Below are positions 16,794-25,880 of a stretch of DNA of 64,000 nt, one piece after another. The stretch covers positions 73,513 through 137,512 of the forward strand of contig JBFXEJ010000004.1 of NCBI GenBank assembly GCA_050180235.1, given 5' to 3'. How positions within the stretch are numbered: the stretch's first letter is position 1; each line of letters opens with the position of its first letter. The DNA comes from JAABRU01 sp050180235. GTDB lineage: Bacteria; Desulfobacterota; Desulfobacteria; Desulfobacterales; Desulfococcaceae. The translations under genes were made by a program, and so were the position numbers. A model generated the notes under the pieces. It had not been told where the DNA came from, searched no databases, and saw nothing but the letters and a program-made list of their open reading frames with translations.

Positions 16794-17897
16794 ATGTTTT
16801 CCCTATTGAAAAAAATTTTTGCACAGATTTCAGGAAAAACGGAAAAGCAGGTTTTCCGGGAAAAGGAAAGCCAGTCGCCGGATACGCATGGCAACAAGCG
16901 GAAATCAGGCAGGAAAGACAGTCTGAATCAGGGAAATATCCATAAAAAGATACAGAAAAATGAACCTTCCGGGGCACAAAAAGCAGCAGTTCCGGTTCAG
17001 TCTGTTCAGAAAAAGAAAAGTTCCCATCCCCTGCCTTCCGGGAAGAAAAACAGGAAAGCATCTGCAAAAGTCCGCGACAGGCACGGCATTCCTGTGTATG
17101 AAAAACATACGGATTTTTCAAAATATTTTGCAGAAGAACCCCAAAAACCGGAAACTGCGGCAAAGGAGAGTCAAACGGAAAGTCCTGCTCTTCCAAAGCC
17201 AAAGCGCGTCCGGGAAAAAACCGGGAAGGAGTGCCAAACGGAAAGTTTGGCTACTACAAAGCCAAAGCGCGTCCGGGGGAAAAAACAGATTACTGCAAAA
17301 GCAAATGTCCGTACCCCCGGTTCTGTTCCCCGAAACAAACATGGCATTCCCCTGTTCAGGGAAGAAGATGATTTTTTCCGCTATTTCAGAGATGAAAATT
17401 CCGGAGAAATGTACCGCCAGTCCCCTGAGCGCAGCACCCGTTTCCCCCAGCATTCCCTGCACAATTCCCTTCATTCCAATGATGCGGCAGATGATTTTCA
17501 GACCCTGCTGCATCAGTCTCTTGGAGAACGCGGGATGGAGGATATGCTGAAAAAGAAATTTGAAGGTCAGGCACAGGTTCCGCCCAAACCCCTGCGCAAA
17601 AAAATTGCAGAATATCCTCCTCCCCAAGAAGTTATGGATCTGCACGGATGCACAGCGGATCAGGCTGAGGAAAAAACCGAGGCATTTATCCGCAGAGCCA
17701 GACACAAGGGAATGCGAACCCTGCTGATTATTGTGGGAAAAGGGCTTCATTCAGAGGGAAAGGCTGTGCTGCCGGATGTGGTGGAAAACAGACTTGTTTT
17801 ATTAAAGCAGAAAAACTGGGTGCTGAGTTATGAATGGGAGAAAAAAATTCAGCGCAAAAGTGGGGCTGTGATTGTTTATCTCATTGATTTGGGATGA
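16794..17897 (+). CDS. Smr-domain protein with repetitive basic N-terminus
   Basis: A 367-residue protein. The last 90 residues are an Smr domain, with VMDLHGCTADQAEE (DLHG motif) and IIVGKGLHSEGK (GKGxHS-like motif) plus the closing GAVIVYL; such domains nick DNA or RNA. The first 270 residues are Lys/Gln-rich and of low complexity. They contain two copies of a short motif (RHGIPVYEKHTDFSKYF and KHGIPLFREEDDFFRYF) and a tandem near-repeat of QTES-PKPKRVR. The start is set by AGGAG 5 nt before the ATG. The 3' end overlaps the convergent glycosyltransferase gene by 22 bases. Confidence 0.85.
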   Translation: MFSLLKKIFAQISGKTEKQVFREKESQSPDTHGNKRKSGRKDSLNQGNIHKKIQKNEPSGAQKAAVPVQSVQKKKSSHPLPSGKKNRKASAKVRDRHGIPVYEKHTDFSKYFAEEPQKPETAAKESQTESPALPKPKRVREKTGKECQTESLATTKPKRVRGKKQITAKANVRTPGSVPRNKHGIPLFREEDDFFRYFRDENSGEMYRQSPERSTRFPQHSLHNSLHSNDAADDFQTLLHQSLGERGMEDMLKKKFEGQAQVPPKPLRKKIAEYPPPQEVMDLHGCTADQAEEKTEAFIRRARHKGMRTLLIIVGKGLHSEGKAVLPDVVENRLVLLKQKNWVLSYEWEKKIQRKSGAVIVYLIDLG

Positions 17898-18958
17898 TTT
17901 CCCATCACATCCGCGACCGCAGACCAGACTGTGTCAAAAGCAATATCAGACATGCAGTATTTTTCTCCCAGCGGACATACTGGCCGGGAATGTCCGCAGG
18001 GACGGCAGGGAAATTCAGCCGCGATAATCCTGTCCTGTCTGCGTCTTGGCCCCCAGATTTCCCATTTTGTCGGCCCGAACAGGGCAATAACCGGTGTATT
18101 TACAGCAGTGGTTATGTGAATGGGTGCAGAATCATCTCCGATCAGACACCGGCTTTTCTTTATCAGTGCAGGCAGATCGCCCAGAGAAACCTGACCGGCC
18201 AGATTTACCGGTTTTTCCTCCATATTTCCCGCGATTTCGGCACATATTCTTTCATCTTCCCGGCTGCCGGACAGAATAACATGAATCCCGTAAGTCCTTG
18301 CAATATGATCACCAAGCCGGGCAAAACGATCCGCAGGCCAGCTTTTATACGGCCTGCGCGCTCCCGGATGAATGATGGCAAAGGCTTCATCTGCTTTCAG
18401 TCCCCGCGCGGAAAGAATGTCATTGATATGCGCTGTCTGTTCTGAAGTGACAGCGATAAAGGGATGAATGTCAGTCCCGGACAGACCAAAGATTTCAGCG
18501 GCTTTAAGATGATGATCCACAGTATGGATGCTTCCGGGAATAATATCAATCTGCCTGTTGCAGGCCAGAATTTTCCCCAATCTGCTGTCTCCGGCATATC
18601 CGATACGCAGCCGGGCACCGGACAGGCGGGCAAAAAGTGCGGATCTGTCATTTCCGGTCAGATCAATGACTGCATCATATTTCTCTTTTCTCAGCAGAAA
18701 GATAAAATCTGCTTTGTATCTGATACTTTTTTTGGCTTTTTCATAATCAAAAACCAGAACTTTGTCAGCATGGGGATGGGAATTCAGAACAGATTCAGTT
18801 CCCCGGTTGACAAGTATATGGGTCTGAATTTCGGGAAGCCCGGTTTTCAGTGTTTTCAGCAGGGGAGTTGTGAGTATCACATCCCCGATATAGCGCATCC
18901 GGATGATCAGAATTTTTCTGATTTCAGGCAGTTGCATATTCCCCTGATTTCTTTTCAT
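17876..18958 (-). CDS. glycosyltransferase family 9 (heptosyltransferase-like)
   Basis: A 360-residue GT-B fold enzyme. The N-terminus KILIIRMRYIGDVILTTPLL is the classical family 9 opening. The C-terminal donor-binding half has AIIHPGARRPYKSWPADRFA, LAGQVSLGDLPALIKKSRCLIGDDSAPIH and ALFGPTKWEIWGP. These enzymes build the inner core of lipopolysaccharide by adding heptose from ADP-heptose on the cytoplasmic face. The sugar added here is unproven. The start codon overlaps the upstream glycosyltransferase stop by 4 bases (ATGA), so the two are co-translated. Confidence 0.9.
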   Translation of the reverse strand: MKRNQGNMQLPEIRKILIIRMRYIGDVILTTPLLKTLKTGLPEIQTHILVNRGTESVLNSHPHADKVLVFDYEKAKKSIRYKADFIFLLRKEKYDAVIDLTGNDRSALFARLSGARLRIGYAGDSRLGKILACNRQIDIIPGSIHTVDHHLKAAEIFGLSGTDIHPFIAVTSEQTAHINDILSARGLKADEAFAIIHPGARRPYKSWPADRFARLGDHIARTYGIHVILSGSREDERICAEIAGNMEEKPVNLAGQVSLGDLPALIKKSRCLIGDDSAPIHITTAVNTPVIALFGPTKWEIWGPRRRQDRIIAAEFPCRPCGHSRPVCPLGEKYCMSDIAFDTVWSAVADVMGNHPKSMR

Positions 18959-20124
18959 TTCCTGGCGCAGGAAATATTTTTTGTGACAAAATCCGCGATC
19001 CCTCTGGCCCGGTTTTCCCAGGACAGTTCTTTTGCCCTTTCCTCTGCCATCAGGCTCATATGCCGGTAAATTTCCGGTGAATCAAGCACTTGCAGAACCG
19101 CTTCCACAAACCTGTCCTCATCATCCGGAAGAACATACCGGCAGGCACTGCCCATGACTTCCCGTACAGAGGGCAGATCGCTTCCAATGGCTGGAAGTCC
19201 GTGCGAAAGATAATCCAGGGCCTTGACCGGGCAGGTCAGATAGCGGTTGTAATAGGTGTCTTTCAGCATGACCACCCCGGCTGCGGCCTTTTCCGACACA
19301 AGCCTGTGCATATCTTCGGGCGGAGCAAAAGGCAGAAATTTAACATTATTTTCAATACCCATTTTTCGGCTTTTTTCCCAAAGATGGGGAATCTCCGAGT
19401 CCTTGCCTCCCAGAAAAAGGAGTTTCACCCTGTGGACAGATAATTTTGCAGATACCCGCAACAGGAAATTCAGGCCTTTTTCATCGTGCATGTGACCCAC
19501 ATATACCAGAGTCCGGCGTCTGCGCCGCTGTTCCGGATCAGCAGTATGGTTCACTGCGGCTGTTCCCAGGGGAAAAGCGCAGGACGGGATACCGGGAAAA
19601 ACCCTGCGGTATAAATCCTGCTGTGTATGGGTGATGCAAATCAGACCGTCCATACGTGGCAGGAACAGATGCTCATATATCTTTTCCCTCCGGTGTTCAC
19701 CTTTTGTTTTTTCCATCCAGGAAAGATCCGCATAAAAATCATGGAGTTCATAGTATCCGCTGATTTTCGGATGCCGCCGCAGCCACACAAGAAACCAGAG
19801 AAATCCTGATTCACGGGTAATGACTGTAACCTGATCTTTCCGGCACAGGGTTCTGATAAGACGCAGGGCATAAAAAAAGATGGGAATACTGTAGGTGCTG
19901 CCACCTTTATGCCAGCGGCGAATCCTGTGAATGTGAAAATGCGGATTGGGTTTCAGACCGTAGAATTTTTCCAAATCCGCATGGGTATCTGAACCTTCAC
20001 CGGCTCCTACACAGAAATGGGTTTCAAATCCGATATCTGAAAAGGAGTATGCATTATGAACGGCCACATTGACAATAGGTCCGGGCGTTTTCCAGTTGCG
20101 TTTGTTAATCCAGATAAAAATCAT
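18955..20124 (-). CDS. glycosyltransferase family 4
   Basis: A 389-residue GT-B glycosyltransferase. The acceptor half includes YYELHDFYADLSW and DGLICITHTQQDLYRR. The donor half has the family order: RTLVYVGHMHDEKGLNFLL, then FLPFAPPEDMHRLVSEKAAAG and the nucleotide-sugar site CPVKALDYLSHGLPAIGSDLPSVREV, in which the usual E-x7-E second acid is retained in SVREV while the first is replaced. Probably adds a hexose during LPS or capsule synthesis, coupled to the family 9 gene downstream. It is the first gene of this pair; its upstream gap is full of repeats. Confidence 0.88.
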   Translation of the reverse strand: MIFIWINKRNWKTPGPIVNVAVHNAYSFSDIGFETHFCVGAGEGSDTHADLEKFYGLKPNPHFHIHRIRRWHKGGSTYSIPIFFYALRLIRTLCRKDQVTVITRESGFLWFLVWLRRHPKISGYYELHDFYADLSWMEKTKGEHRREKIYEHLFLPRMDGLICITHTQQDLYRRVFPGIPSCAFPLGTAAVNHTADPEQRRRRRTLVYVGHMHDEKGLNFLLRVSAKLSVHRVKLLFLGGKDSEIPHLWEKSRKMGIENNVKFLPFAPPEDMHRLVSEKAAAGVVMLKDTYYNRYLTCPVKALDYLSHGLPAIGSDLPSVREVMGSACRYVLPDDEDRFVEAVLQVLDSPEIYRHMSLMAEERAKELSWENRARGIADFVTKNISCARK

Positions 20125-20350
20125 TATGCTGCATCATTCCAAAATTTTTGTTTTGGCAGTGGTATTTTGACTGATAAATATCACCGCAGTAAACTTTCAT
20201 CATAACGGTTAATAAACATTTTTATGTGCTGTCTTTCCCGTACTGCCGGAAACGCTCTGAAGGGGAACATTTCTCTATGATTCCCAATAATCTGTCTGTA
20301 TAAACATCAGCACGTTTACGGCAGTCAGGGAAAGGGAGCCCCTCAACTTC

Positions 20351-20488
20351 AGAGCGTGTTTGAAAAGTCTGTTTCCCCTTTTGCAAAAGGGGCAGGGGGA
20401 TTTTTTCCGCATCCGCCTGAGAAGCCCCATCAGTCCCCCTTTAAAAAAAGGGGAAGATGTCCGGACAGGGGCTTTTCAAACATCCTCT
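20351..20488. repeat. miniature inverted-repeat element, family H
   Basis: The arms are AGAGCGTGTTTGAAAAGTC and GGGCTTTTCAAACATCCTCT, with G/C-rich CCCCTTTT-type runs inside. End fragments of the same type occur at about 21050-21090 and 56005-56030. It is the main content of the first half of the 1.2-kb gap between the glycosyltransferases and adk; 20125-20350 and 20490-20735 show no gene or clear motif. Confidence 0.65.
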
Positions 20489-20737
20489 AATAAAACATAA
20501 ATTATATCAGTCAAAAAAATAGCACCGATTTTTTAATCTCTGTACTTATTAATAATTTCAATATATTCATCAGTGAAATCATGTATAAAACTGAAGGGTT
20601 CCATTTTGGATTCCTTTTTTATTATTAATTAATATTATTTAAATCAATCTATTACAGCATATATCAACTGACATAAAAGTGCAACAGTAAAATTCAATAT
20701 TTTAAAAGCAAAATTCGTGCCATAAAAAACCAAAACC

Positions 20738-20904
20738 GATTCGCCATTGAAAAGATACAATTTAAAAAAATCCCCTCCTGAGAGGGGGCAGGGGTGTGTC
20801 TGTTCCCGAACCCTGACAAACCCCTTTATCCCCTCTCAAGAGGGAAATGAGAACTTAACAGCCCTGCTCTCAGGCGGGGATTTGTCCCGAAAAATTGGAG
20901 AGAT
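20738..20904. repeat. CCCCTC-rich composite repeat
   Basis: It starts with a family B-like arm (CCGATTCGCCATTGAAAAG) and continues with AATCCCCTCCTGAGAGGGGG and several inverted CCCCTCTC/GAGAGGGG words. A related block lies at 55743-56031. Non-coding; it runs directly into a family D element. Confidence 0.6.
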
Positions 20905-21046
20905 TAAGGTGATTTCCATTAATGATTATACCGTTTTTCGTAGGGCGGGCACGGCTTTTTGTGCCCGCCGTCCTGCTGAAACGGCGGGCACAAAAAGCCG
21001 TGCCCACCCTGCAATGATGGTTCATTTTTTCATGGAAATCGCCTAA
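20905..21046 (+). repeat. miniature inverted-repeat element, family D, copy 2
   Basis: Reverse complement of 3607-3748, with the same tips (TTAAGGTGATTTCCATTAA and ATGGAAATCGCCTAA) and the same long GGGCGGGCACGGCTTTTTG hairpin. Confidence 0.8.
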
Positions 21047-21125
21047 CAGCCCTGCTTTGCAAAAGGGGGAAACAGACTTTTAAGACACGCTATCAGAAAA
21101 ATTTCTCTCAGAATTTTTTATACTC

Positions 21126-21154
21126 TTGACAATACAGCACTGATTTTATACTAA
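21126..21154 (+). promoter_or_regulatory. sigma70-type promoter for adk
   Basis: TTGACA at 21126-21131, a 17-bp spacer and TACTAA at 21149-21154, about 165 bp before the adk start. Confidence 0.6.
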
Positions 21155-21320
21155 ACAGCAAAACATTTTTTTGGAAAATCCGGGTTCCCCATATGGAATC
21201 CGGGATATTTGCATGAAAATCAGGATATTGTTATTCTTTTTTTGTTTTGTGGCCTTCAGGTCACTGTGTCAGGGGAATGTCAGACAGAAAACACTTACTT
21301 TTACTTCAGAGAGGAAAGAC

Positions 21321-21995
21321 ATGAACATTTTGATTTTCGGGCCCAACGGCAGCGGCAAGGGAACACAGGGAACTTTGATCAAGGACAAATTCAAAATTGC
21401 ACACATTGAATCCGGTGCGATTTTCCGTGAAAACATCAAGGGCGGCACTGAACTGGGCAAAAAAGCCAAAGCATATATTGACAAAGGCGACCTGGTTCCT
21501 GACGAAATCACCATACCCATGATTCTGGATCGTCTGAAAAAAGATGACTGCAAAAGCGGCTGGCTGCTTGACGGCTTTCCCCGCAACAAAGTCCAGGCCC
21601 AAAAACTGGATGAGGCTCTGAAAAAAGCAGGCATCAAACTGAATTTTGTGGTGGAAATCCTTTTGGACAGAAAGATTGCCAAAGACAGAATCATGGGACG
21701 CAGACTCTGCGTCAATGACAACAACCATCCCAACAATATTTTTATTGACGCCATCAAACCCAATGGGGACAAATGCCGGGTCTGCGGAGGTGCTCTTTCC
21801 TCCCGTGCGGATGATCAGGATGAGGCAGCCATTGACAAGCGTCATTCCATTTATTATGACACCAATACAGGCACACTGGCCTCGGCCTATTACTTCAGAG
21901 ACCTTGCCAAAACCGACAAATCCATGAAATATGTCACGGTTGACGGCAGCAGCCCCATCAACAAGGTAAAAGATGAACTGCTTTCCCAACTGTAG
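21321..21995 (+). CDS. adk: adenylate kinase
   Basis: A 224-residue enzyme that interconverts 2 ADP with ATP and AMP. The P-loop is FGPNGSGKGT (7-16), the AMP site includes SGAIFRENI, and the core has WLLDGFPRNKVQAQ. The LID region is of the long type, with Cys residues in RRLCV and KCRVCGG that could bind zinc, followed by DDQDEAAIDKR. The start has GAGGAAAG 5 nt upstream; the frame is open 50 codons further up but that part is not family-like. Monocistronic, with a promoter and a strong terminator. Confidence 0.94.
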   Translation: MNILIFGPNGSGKGTQGTLIKDKFKIAHIESGAIFRENIKGGTELGKKAKAYIDKGDLVPDEITIPMILDRLKKDDCKSGWLLDGFPRNKVQAQKLDEALKKAGIKLNFVVEILLDRKIAKDRIMGRRLCVNDNNHPNNIFIDAIKPNGDKCRVCGGALSSRADDQDEAAIDKRHSIYYDTNTGTLASAYYFRDLAKTDKSMKYVTVDGSSPINKVKDELLSQL

Positions 21996-22064
21996 TTCTG
22001 ATTCAGCGATGTCCTGCCCTTTTCTCCGGGAGCAGTGAAAAATCGCATATATCATTAGCAAAAC

Positions 22065-22112
22065 AGCCCGCTGCCCGGCCTTTTCATCCGGCCGGAATGC
22101 GGGCTTTTTTTT
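22065..22112 (+). terminator. rho-independent terminator of adk
   Basis: GCCCGC and GCGGGC outside, with GGCC inside, form a long stem around TTTTCATC, followed by eight T. Confidence 0.88.
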
Positions 22113-22246
22113 ATGCGGCACAAAAAGTTCTTGCAAATCCGGATATTCTGTTATATAAAATAACGTTTATATTTAGAGATAAAAATAACCACCGGGAAAA
22201 TAATATATTTATTCTTAAACAGGTGGAAAGAAAGGGGCGAAGAAGT

Positions 22247-22459
22247 TTGAAAGCTATCGAAGTCAGGGTTATTGACAACGACCTGGAAAAGGCCATGCGC
22301 ATTCTCAAGAAAAAAATTCAGAATGACGGGCTTTTCAAACGGCTCAAGCTGAAAAAAAGCTATGAAAAGCCGAGCGAATACCGGCGTCGGAAAGAGCGCG
22401 AAGCCGTAAGACGGCAGCGGATTGCTGCTTCCAGACGCAGATACAGCAACAGCAGATAA
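22247..22459 (+). CDS. rpsU: 30S ribosomal protein S21
   Basis: A 70-residue very basic protein, the usual S21 length. KAIEVRVIDNDLEKAMRILK and the Arg-rich tail (YRRRKEREAVRRQRIAASRRR) are diagnostic. The start is a TTG; no ATG lies between the family start and an in-frame ATG 50 codons upstream. AAGGGG about 9 nt before the TTG supports it. Sits alone between two terminators. Confidence 0.93.
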   Translation: MKAIEVRVIDNDLEKAMRILKKKIQNDGLFKRLKLKKSYEKPSEYRRRKEREAVRRQRIAASRRRYSNSR

Positions 22460-22477
22460 TGGCAGAATGTGTTTATG

Positions 22478-22516
22478 CGGCCCGGCGGGACAGTTTCTGT
22501 TCTGTCCGGGTTTTTT
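22478..22516 (+). terminator. probable terminator of rpsU
   Basis: GGACAG pairs with CTGTCC around an 8-nt loop, extended by CCC/GGG with a bulge, then seven T. Confidence 0.6.
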
Positions 22517-22611
22517 TGCACAAAGGTGTTTCTGATGCATCCGTGCCGGAGTGCGGAAAGCGTTTTTTATCTCATCTTTAAGTCTCTCCCATCCGGATGC
22601 CTGGATCAGTC

Positions 22612-23916
22612 ATGACAGAAAAAAACGAATATACACAGTGCCTGGAGGCCATGTACAGGCTCCAGCGTTTTGGCATCATACTGGGACTGGATACCATTTC
22701 CGGTATTCTCAGCCATTTGGGAAATCCGCAGCACCGGTTCAGAACCATACATGTTGCGGGAACCAACGGCAAGGGTTCTGTGGCATCCACTCTGGCCTTT
22801 ATCCTGAATCTTGCAGGATTGAGCACCGGACTTTATACATCTCCCCATCTGGTGAGGTTCAACGAAAGAATCTGCATTGATAACCGGCCGGTTTCAGATG
22901 AGGCTGTGCTGGAAGCATACAAAGCCGTAAAAAATGCGCCCCGCAAAGAAAGGGAACTGACTTTTTTTGAATTCTCCACAGCAATGGCCTTCCATATTTT
23001 TGCAGAAGAGAAAACCGAATGGGCCGTGATTGAAACCGGCATGGGAGGCCGTCTGGATGCCACCAACCTTATAAACCCTGAACTCTCTGTTATCACCAAT
23101 ATTTCTCTGGAACACCGGGAATATCTGGGAAACAGCATTGAGGAAATCACAGGTGAAAAGGGCGGCATCATCAAGCAGAACCGGCCGGTTGTAACGGGTG
23201 TGCGGCAGGAAAGTGCGGCAGAGGTTCTCCGTAAGATTGCCGCGGAAAAATCCGCACCCCTTTACCGTTTCGGTGAGGCATTCCGGGTAAGTCAGGGCAC
23301 AAAGGGGGATTTCACCTATCACGGCATACGGAACACATGGACAGATATGCGCACCGGTCTTTCCGGCAGGTATCAGATTGACAATGCCGCCCTTGTTCTT
23401 GCAGCATGTGAGATTCTTATGCAAAATAGCGTGAATATCGCGGTGGATCATATCCGCGAAGGTCTTTTGCGCAACCGCTGGCCAGGACGGCTGGAAAAGG
23501 TTTGCCAGTCACCTCAGGTTATTCTGGACGGAGCGCATAATCTGGACGCGGCACGGGTTCTGGCAGATTATCTGAAAGAAGAAACAGCAGACCGGAAAAT
23601 CGTCATGGTCATGGGCATTCTGGATGACAAACCTTATAGGGAAATGATGCAGTATCTTCTGCCCCTGTGCAGAAAAGTCATTATCTGCCAGGCAAAAACC
23701 GGAAGGGCGATACCGGCTGCAAATCTTGCCTCTGCTGCAAAAGAGATAATTGCTGATACACAAATCATTCCGGATGTGGGACAGGCCTTGGCCCATGCCA
23801 TGAAAACAGCATCTTTGGAAGATATGATATGCGTGGCCGGTTCCCTTTACGTGGTGGGAGAAGCAAAAGAGCATCTTGAAAAACAGGGAATCCCGTCTTT
23901 CCGGAGAGAAGCCTGA
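22612..23916 (+). CDS. folC: bifunctional folylpolyglutamate synthase / dihydrofolate synthase
   Basis: A 434-residue Mur-ligase-like enzyme that adds glutamate to dihydropteroate and folates. The ATP loop is HVAGTNGKGSVAST, the folate loop ICIDNRPVSDEAV, the metal/carbamate region ETGMGGRLDATNLI, and the C-terminal domain starts at VILDGAHNLDAARVL. Length matches FolC. I start at MTEKNEYTQ; an ATG five codons earlier is possible and neither has a strong ribosome site. It follows rpsU after a terminator, so it has its own promoter or reads through weakly. Confidence 0.95.
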   Translation: MTEKNEYTQCLEAMYRLQRFGIILGLDTISGILSHLGNPQHRFRTIHVAGTNGKGSVASTLAFILNLAGLSTGLYTSPHLVRFNERICIDNRPVSDEAVLEAYKAVKNAPRKERELTFFEFSTAMAFHIFAEEKTEWAVIETGMGGRLDATNLINPELSVITNISLEHREYLGNSIEEITGEKGGIIKQNRPVVTGVRQESAAEVLRKIAAEKSAPLYRFGEAFRVSQGTKGDFTYHGIRNTWTDMRTGLSGRYQIDNAALVLAACEILMQNSVNIAVDHIREGLLRNRWPGRLEKVCQSPQVILDGAHNLDAARVLADYLKEETADRKIVMVMGILDDKPYREMMQYLLPLCRKVIICQAKTGRAIPAANLASAAKEIIADTQIIPDVGQALAHAMKTASLEDMICVAGSLYVVGEAKEHLEKQGIPSFRREA

Positions 23917-23933
23917 TTACCGCATTGGCGGTG

Positions 23934-24041
23934 TTAGGTGATTTCTGAAAATAAATATACCAATTCAGGTTCACAGGCACAGGGCAAAAGCTGGAAGCTT
24001 TTGATACGTTGGCGTTATATTTTTTCCCGGAAATCACCTTA
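23934..24041. repeat. miniature inverted-repeat element, family C, copy 3
   Basis: The left end TTAGGTGATTTCTGAAAATAA continues into ATATACCAATTC; the right end is CCCGGAAATCACCTTA. The interior AAAGCTGGAAGCTTTTG hairpin is shared with copy 2. Confidence 0.78.
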
Positions 24042-24097
24042 CAGAAAAAATTGCTCGTCACATGATTACAGGCAGGAAGGGAAAGGCCCGGCAGAAA

Positions 24098-24472
24098 TCA
24101 GTCCGCAATGCAGGTGGCGCAGGAATCATCAGATTCCCATGCGCTTACACGGGTCACTTTCACGCCCGGTTCCGTAATTCTCTGCCGCAGCCGCCCTAAG
24201 ATATACAGTGCGATGTTTTCCGAAGAAGGCGGGGTGTCCGGGCCGAAAAAACCGGCTTCGTTGAGAAATCTGTGATCCAAATCTTTCATGATTTCCGCCA
24301 CATGACGTTTAATATCACCGAAATCCATCAGTACGCCCGCGCGGTTTAGTTTTTCTCCCTCCACACAGACTTCCACCTTCCAGTTATGGCCGTGAAGATT
24401 TTCGCATTTCGCGCCCACCATTTTCAACTGGTGCGCGGCTGCAAAACGGGTGACAATTTTTAATTCAAACAT
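24098..24472 (-). CDS. queD: 6-carboxy-5,6,7,8-tetrahydropterin synthase
   Basis: A 124-residue tunnelling-fold enzyme of queuosine synthesis, making 6-carboxy-tetrahydropterin from dihydroneopterin triphosphate. The zinc ligands are His14 (FAAAHQL) and His28/His30 (NLHGHNW). Cys24, just before, is the catalytic Cys that marks QueD-type proteins. DLDHRFLN, PSSENIA and the closing WESDDSCA complete the family pattern. No other queuosine genes are in view. An eukaryotic-like PTPS function is less likely in this context. Confidence 0.93.
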   Translation of the reverse strand: MFELKIVTRFAAAHQLKMVGAKCENLHGHNWKVEVCVEGEKLNRAGVLMDFGDIKRHVAEIMKDLDHRFLNEAGFFGPDTPPSSENIALYILGRLRQRITEPGVKVTRVSAWESDDSCATCIAD

Positions 24473-24619
24473 GGAAATATTCTTTCTGATTAGGTGTCAG
24501 GATTCAGGTGCCAGTATGCTTTTGCCCAGAAACCTGACACCTGAAAAAAAGTTCATATGCCGGATTTCAGATTTCAGGATGTCTGTGCTCCTGAAACCTG
24601 AACACTGAAACCTTTATAA

Positions 24620-25738
24620 CTATCCAGCAGCCCTTGCCTGACCGCCTTTGAGTATGTTTTTCAGTTTGTTGGAAAACTTGCCATCTTCCGCCTTCGCGAA
24701 TTCCCTGAGCAGATTTTCCTGTTTTTTGCTGAGATTGGTGGGGGTGCGGACGTCTACTCTGATGATCTGATCCCCGCGTTTGCCGTTGCGCAGGGAGGGA
24801 ATGCCTTCTCCGTGAAAGCGGAACAGTTCACCGGGCTGGGTTCCTTTGGGAATATCCAGAACTTTATCACCGTTGAGGGTGGGAATCTTCACTTTGTCGC
24901 CCAGCGCGGCCTGAATAAAGGAAACCGGAATTTCACAGATAACATCAATATTGTCACGCTGAAAGAATTCATGGGGTCTGACGTGAATAAAGACATAAAG
25001 ATCGCCCGGAGGGCCGCCCTGTGAGCCGGCTTCGCCCTCACCTGTCAGCCGGAGTCTGGAACCGTTGTCCACACCAGCGGGAATGCGCACAGCCACTTTT
25101 TTGCTTATCCGCACCTGGCCTCCGCCCCGGCAGTTGGAGCATGGATGGGTAATGCTCTGCCCCTTGCCACGGCAGTGGGGACATGCAGTCCGCACAGTGA
25201 AAAATCCCTGGGAACGGGAAATCTGGCCGCTGCCCCCGCAGTGTCTGCATATCTCCGGCCTTGTTCCGGGTTCGCATCCTGTTCCCGCACATGTGGGACA
25301 TGAAGCCCTTTTTTCAACATTTATCTGGGTTTCCGTACCAAAAGCAGCTTCCATGAAGCTGAGTTCCAGATCATAACGGAGATCGGAACCCCTCTGCGCG
25401 CTTGTTCTTGTGCTCCGTCTTCCGCCGCCAAAACCGAAAAATTCCTCAAAAACATCGCCGAAATTGGAGAAAATATCCTCGAATCCGCCAAAACCCGAAA
25501 AACCGGTATTTTCCAGTCCCCTGTGTCCGTACTGATCATATAGTTTTCTTTTTTCCGGATCCCGGAGCACCTCATAGGCTTCCGCGGCTTCCTTGAAATT
25601 TTCCTCTGCTTCCTTGTCATCCGGGTTTCTGTCCGGATGATATTTCATGGCAAGTTTCCGGTAACTGGCTTTGATGTCACTGTCGCCGGCATCCCGGCCG
25701 ACGCCCAACACTTCATAATAATCCCTTTTGCTTGACAT
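24620..25738 (-). CDS. dnaJ: chaperone protein DnaJ
   Basis: A 372-residue co-chaperone that stimulates DnaK ATPase. The J domain (1-70) holds the HPD tripeptide in YHPDRNPDD. A Gly/Phe-rich linker (FSGFGGFEDIFSNFG) follows. The zinc region has four CxxCxGxG-type repeats: CPTCAGTG, CRHCGGSG, CPHCRGKG and CSNCRGGG. The C-terminal substrate domains end with DVRTPTNLSKKQ. This is a complete type I DnaJ. dnaK and grpE are not adjacent; a different Hsp70 lies at 40013. Confidence 0.97.
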   Translation of the reverse strand: MSSKRDYYEVLGVGRDAGDSDIKASYRKLAMKYHPDRNPDDKEAEENFKEAAEAYEVLRDPEKRKLYDQYGHRGLENTGFSGFGGFEDIFSNFGDVFEEFFGFGGGRRSTRTSAQRGSDLRYDLELSFMEAAFGTETQINVEKRASCPTCAGTGCEPGTRPEICRHCGGSGQISRSQGFFTVRTACPHCRGKGQSITHPCSNCRGGGQVRISKKVAVRIPAGVDNGSRLRLTGEGEAGSQGGPPGDLYVFIHVRPHEFFQRDNIDVICEIPVSFIQAALGDKVKIPTLNGDKVLDIPKGTQPGELFRFHGEGIPSLRNGKRGDQIIRVDVRTPTNLSKKQENLLREFAKAEDGKFSNKLKNILKGGQARAAG

Positions 25739-25880
25739 AAAGTTCCCTGATCCGATGTTCTCCGGGTTGCTGTTATAAAAAATTTAAAATCAATAAAATC
25801 CGTAAGCTGCGCTCTTATAAACCAAGATAACTTTAAAATAATGCCTAAAAGCCTCTTGTCAATGAAAAGGCATTATGAAA

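Noticed and set aside
21171..21320. N-terminal hydrophobic extension of adenylate kinase
   Set aside because: It would give a signal-like segment before a cytoplasmic enzyme; GAGGAAAG and the family start favour 21321.
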